Source of the DNA: an uncultured Dysgonomonas sp.
Lineage (GTDB): Bacteria > Bacteroidota > Bacteroidia > Bacteroidales > Dysgonomonadaceae
Direction: 5' to 3'
DNA length: 41,809 bases
Assembly (NCBI GenBank): GCA_937995835.1
Contig: CALKIV010000021.1
Location: 1-41,809, forward strand
The notes under the pieces are model-generated. The model made no database searches, had not been told where the DNA came from, and was given only the letters and a program-made list of their open reading frames with translations. The position numbers and the translations under genes are program-made. Shown here piece after piece: positions 41,257 through 41,809 of the stretch. Numbering within the stretch: the stretch's first letter is position 1; every line of letters begins with the position of its first letter.

Positions 41257-41809
41257 ATGACTACAATTACGAAAGTTCATCTCAGACAGAGGGATATGAC
41301 CAAAGGACGGATTAGTCTATACCTCGATTTCTACCCTGCAATTCGTGATCCTCATTCGATGAAGATGACACGCAGGGAGTATCTAGGTATTTATATTTAT
41401 GCTAAGCCTGCTAATGAGATTCAGAAAGAATACAACAATGAAATGTTGATGAAAGCGGAGGCTATCAGAAGTATTCGGGTTCAATCCATTATCAACGAGG
41501 AGTTTGGCTTTTTGGATAAGAACAAAGCGAAATCTGACTTCCTACTCTATTTCAAGGACAAGGCAGAAAAGAAAGACCAAAAATGGATGAAAGTATATAT
41601 GCACTTTTCTAACTTTGTGAAAGGAAAATGTACTTTTGGAGATGTTACAGTTGATCTGTGCAATCGGTTTAGAGATTTTCTACTGAATGCAAAGCAGTTG
41701 AAAAACAAAAACATGAGAATCTCTCAAAATTCGGCATCAGGATATTTTTCTACCTTTAGAGCTTTGTTGAAAGTAGCCTACAAAGAAAAATTCTTTAGAG
41801 AAAACTTGA
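41257..41809 (+). CDS. Tyrosine-type site-specific integrase, 5' part (cut by the window end)
   Basis: The reading frame is open from the ATG at 41257 to the end of the window (184 codons). It begins MTTITKVHLRQRDM and continues with an arm-binding-type domain (GRISLYLDFYPAI, MTRREYLGIYIYAKP) and the start of a SAM-like core-binding domain (WMKVYMHFSNFVKG, TVDLCNRFRDFLL, SASGYFSTFRALLKVAYKE). This is the typical N-terminus of Bacteroidetes phage or conjugative-element integrases. The catalytic R-H-R-Y domain lies beyond the window. It follows the HTH gene with one intervening base. Confidence 0.85.
   Translation, partial: MTTITKVHLRQRDMTKGRISLYLDFYPAIRDPHSMKMTRREYLGIYIYAKPANEIQKEYNNEMLMKAEAIRSIRVQSIINEEFGFLDKNKAKSDFLLYFKDKAEKKDQKWMKVYMHFSNFVKGKCTFGDVTVDLCNRFRDFLLNAKQLKNKNMRISQNSASGYFSTFRALLKVAYKEKFFRENL

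Noticed and set aside
1..41809. tRNA genes, rRNA genes or CRISPR arrays
   Set aside because: No cloverleaf with a GTTCRA arm outside coding frames and no regularly spaced repeats were found on reading.

Overview
The window is chromosomal DNA from an AT-rich member of the Bacteroidales (Bacteroidetes). The evidence is repeated promoter boxes of the Bacteroides type (TAnnTTTG, often TATCTTTG), a one-chain SecDF of 989 residues, a YidC with a long periplasmic domain, OprP-type porins with an N-terminal helical segment, a DUF4861 protein, a Bacteroidetes-type integrase N-terminus, and the gene neighbourhood of a DoxX-like membrane protein, tpiA, a SPOR protein and folE. I could not place it to genus from the sequence alone.

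Left part (1-11207), all on the minus strand. A very large acyl-CoA dehydratase activase-like ATPase (1414 aa) heads a tight run with a DUF1599 protein, a DoxX/MauE-like membrane protein, tpiA, a SPOR protein and folE, closed by a strong hairpin terminator. Downstream lie a short TatD-type hydrolase, type I asparaginase ansA and an outer-membrane phospholipase A.

Middle part (11208-23520), mainly plus strand. A secreted PL1-type pectate lyase is followed by a short FolK-like protein, a minus-strand GT14 glycosyltransferase, ruvB, a LolC/E-type permease and a secreted DUF4861 protein. Then comes a four-gene uronate operon: KDPG aldolase, hexuronate-type MFS permease, tagaturonate reductase uxaB and altronate dehydratase uxaA. 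Together these would let the cell cut pectin, import galacturonate and take it towards pyruvate and glyceraldehyde-3-phosphate. The isomerase UxaC and the KDG kinase are not in the window. A 255-base control region with repeated ACGAA motifs and a perfect 12-bp hairpin precedes the operon.

Right-middle part (23520-40110). An ABC-F protein and an unknown polytopic membrane protein are on the minus strand, secDF on the plus strand, and tetR-fabG on the minus strand. The pyrG-yidC pair, an HdeD-like protein, two tandem OprP-like porins and mnmE are all on the plus strand. Most transcription units end in clear hairpin terminators.

Right edge (40110-41809) looks like the start of an integrated element. 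After the mnmE terminator there is a well-formed promoter with a palindrome at its start point, then a zinc-finger protein carrying four tandem excisionase-like helix-turn-helix units, then a tyrosine integrase cut off by the window end. This is the most unusual part of the window. Other points worth a look are the orphan giant activase, a possible leaderless folK, a tandem 11-bp repeat directly before fabG, and a ten-codon leader ORF before secDF. No tRNA, rRNA or CRISPR array was seen.
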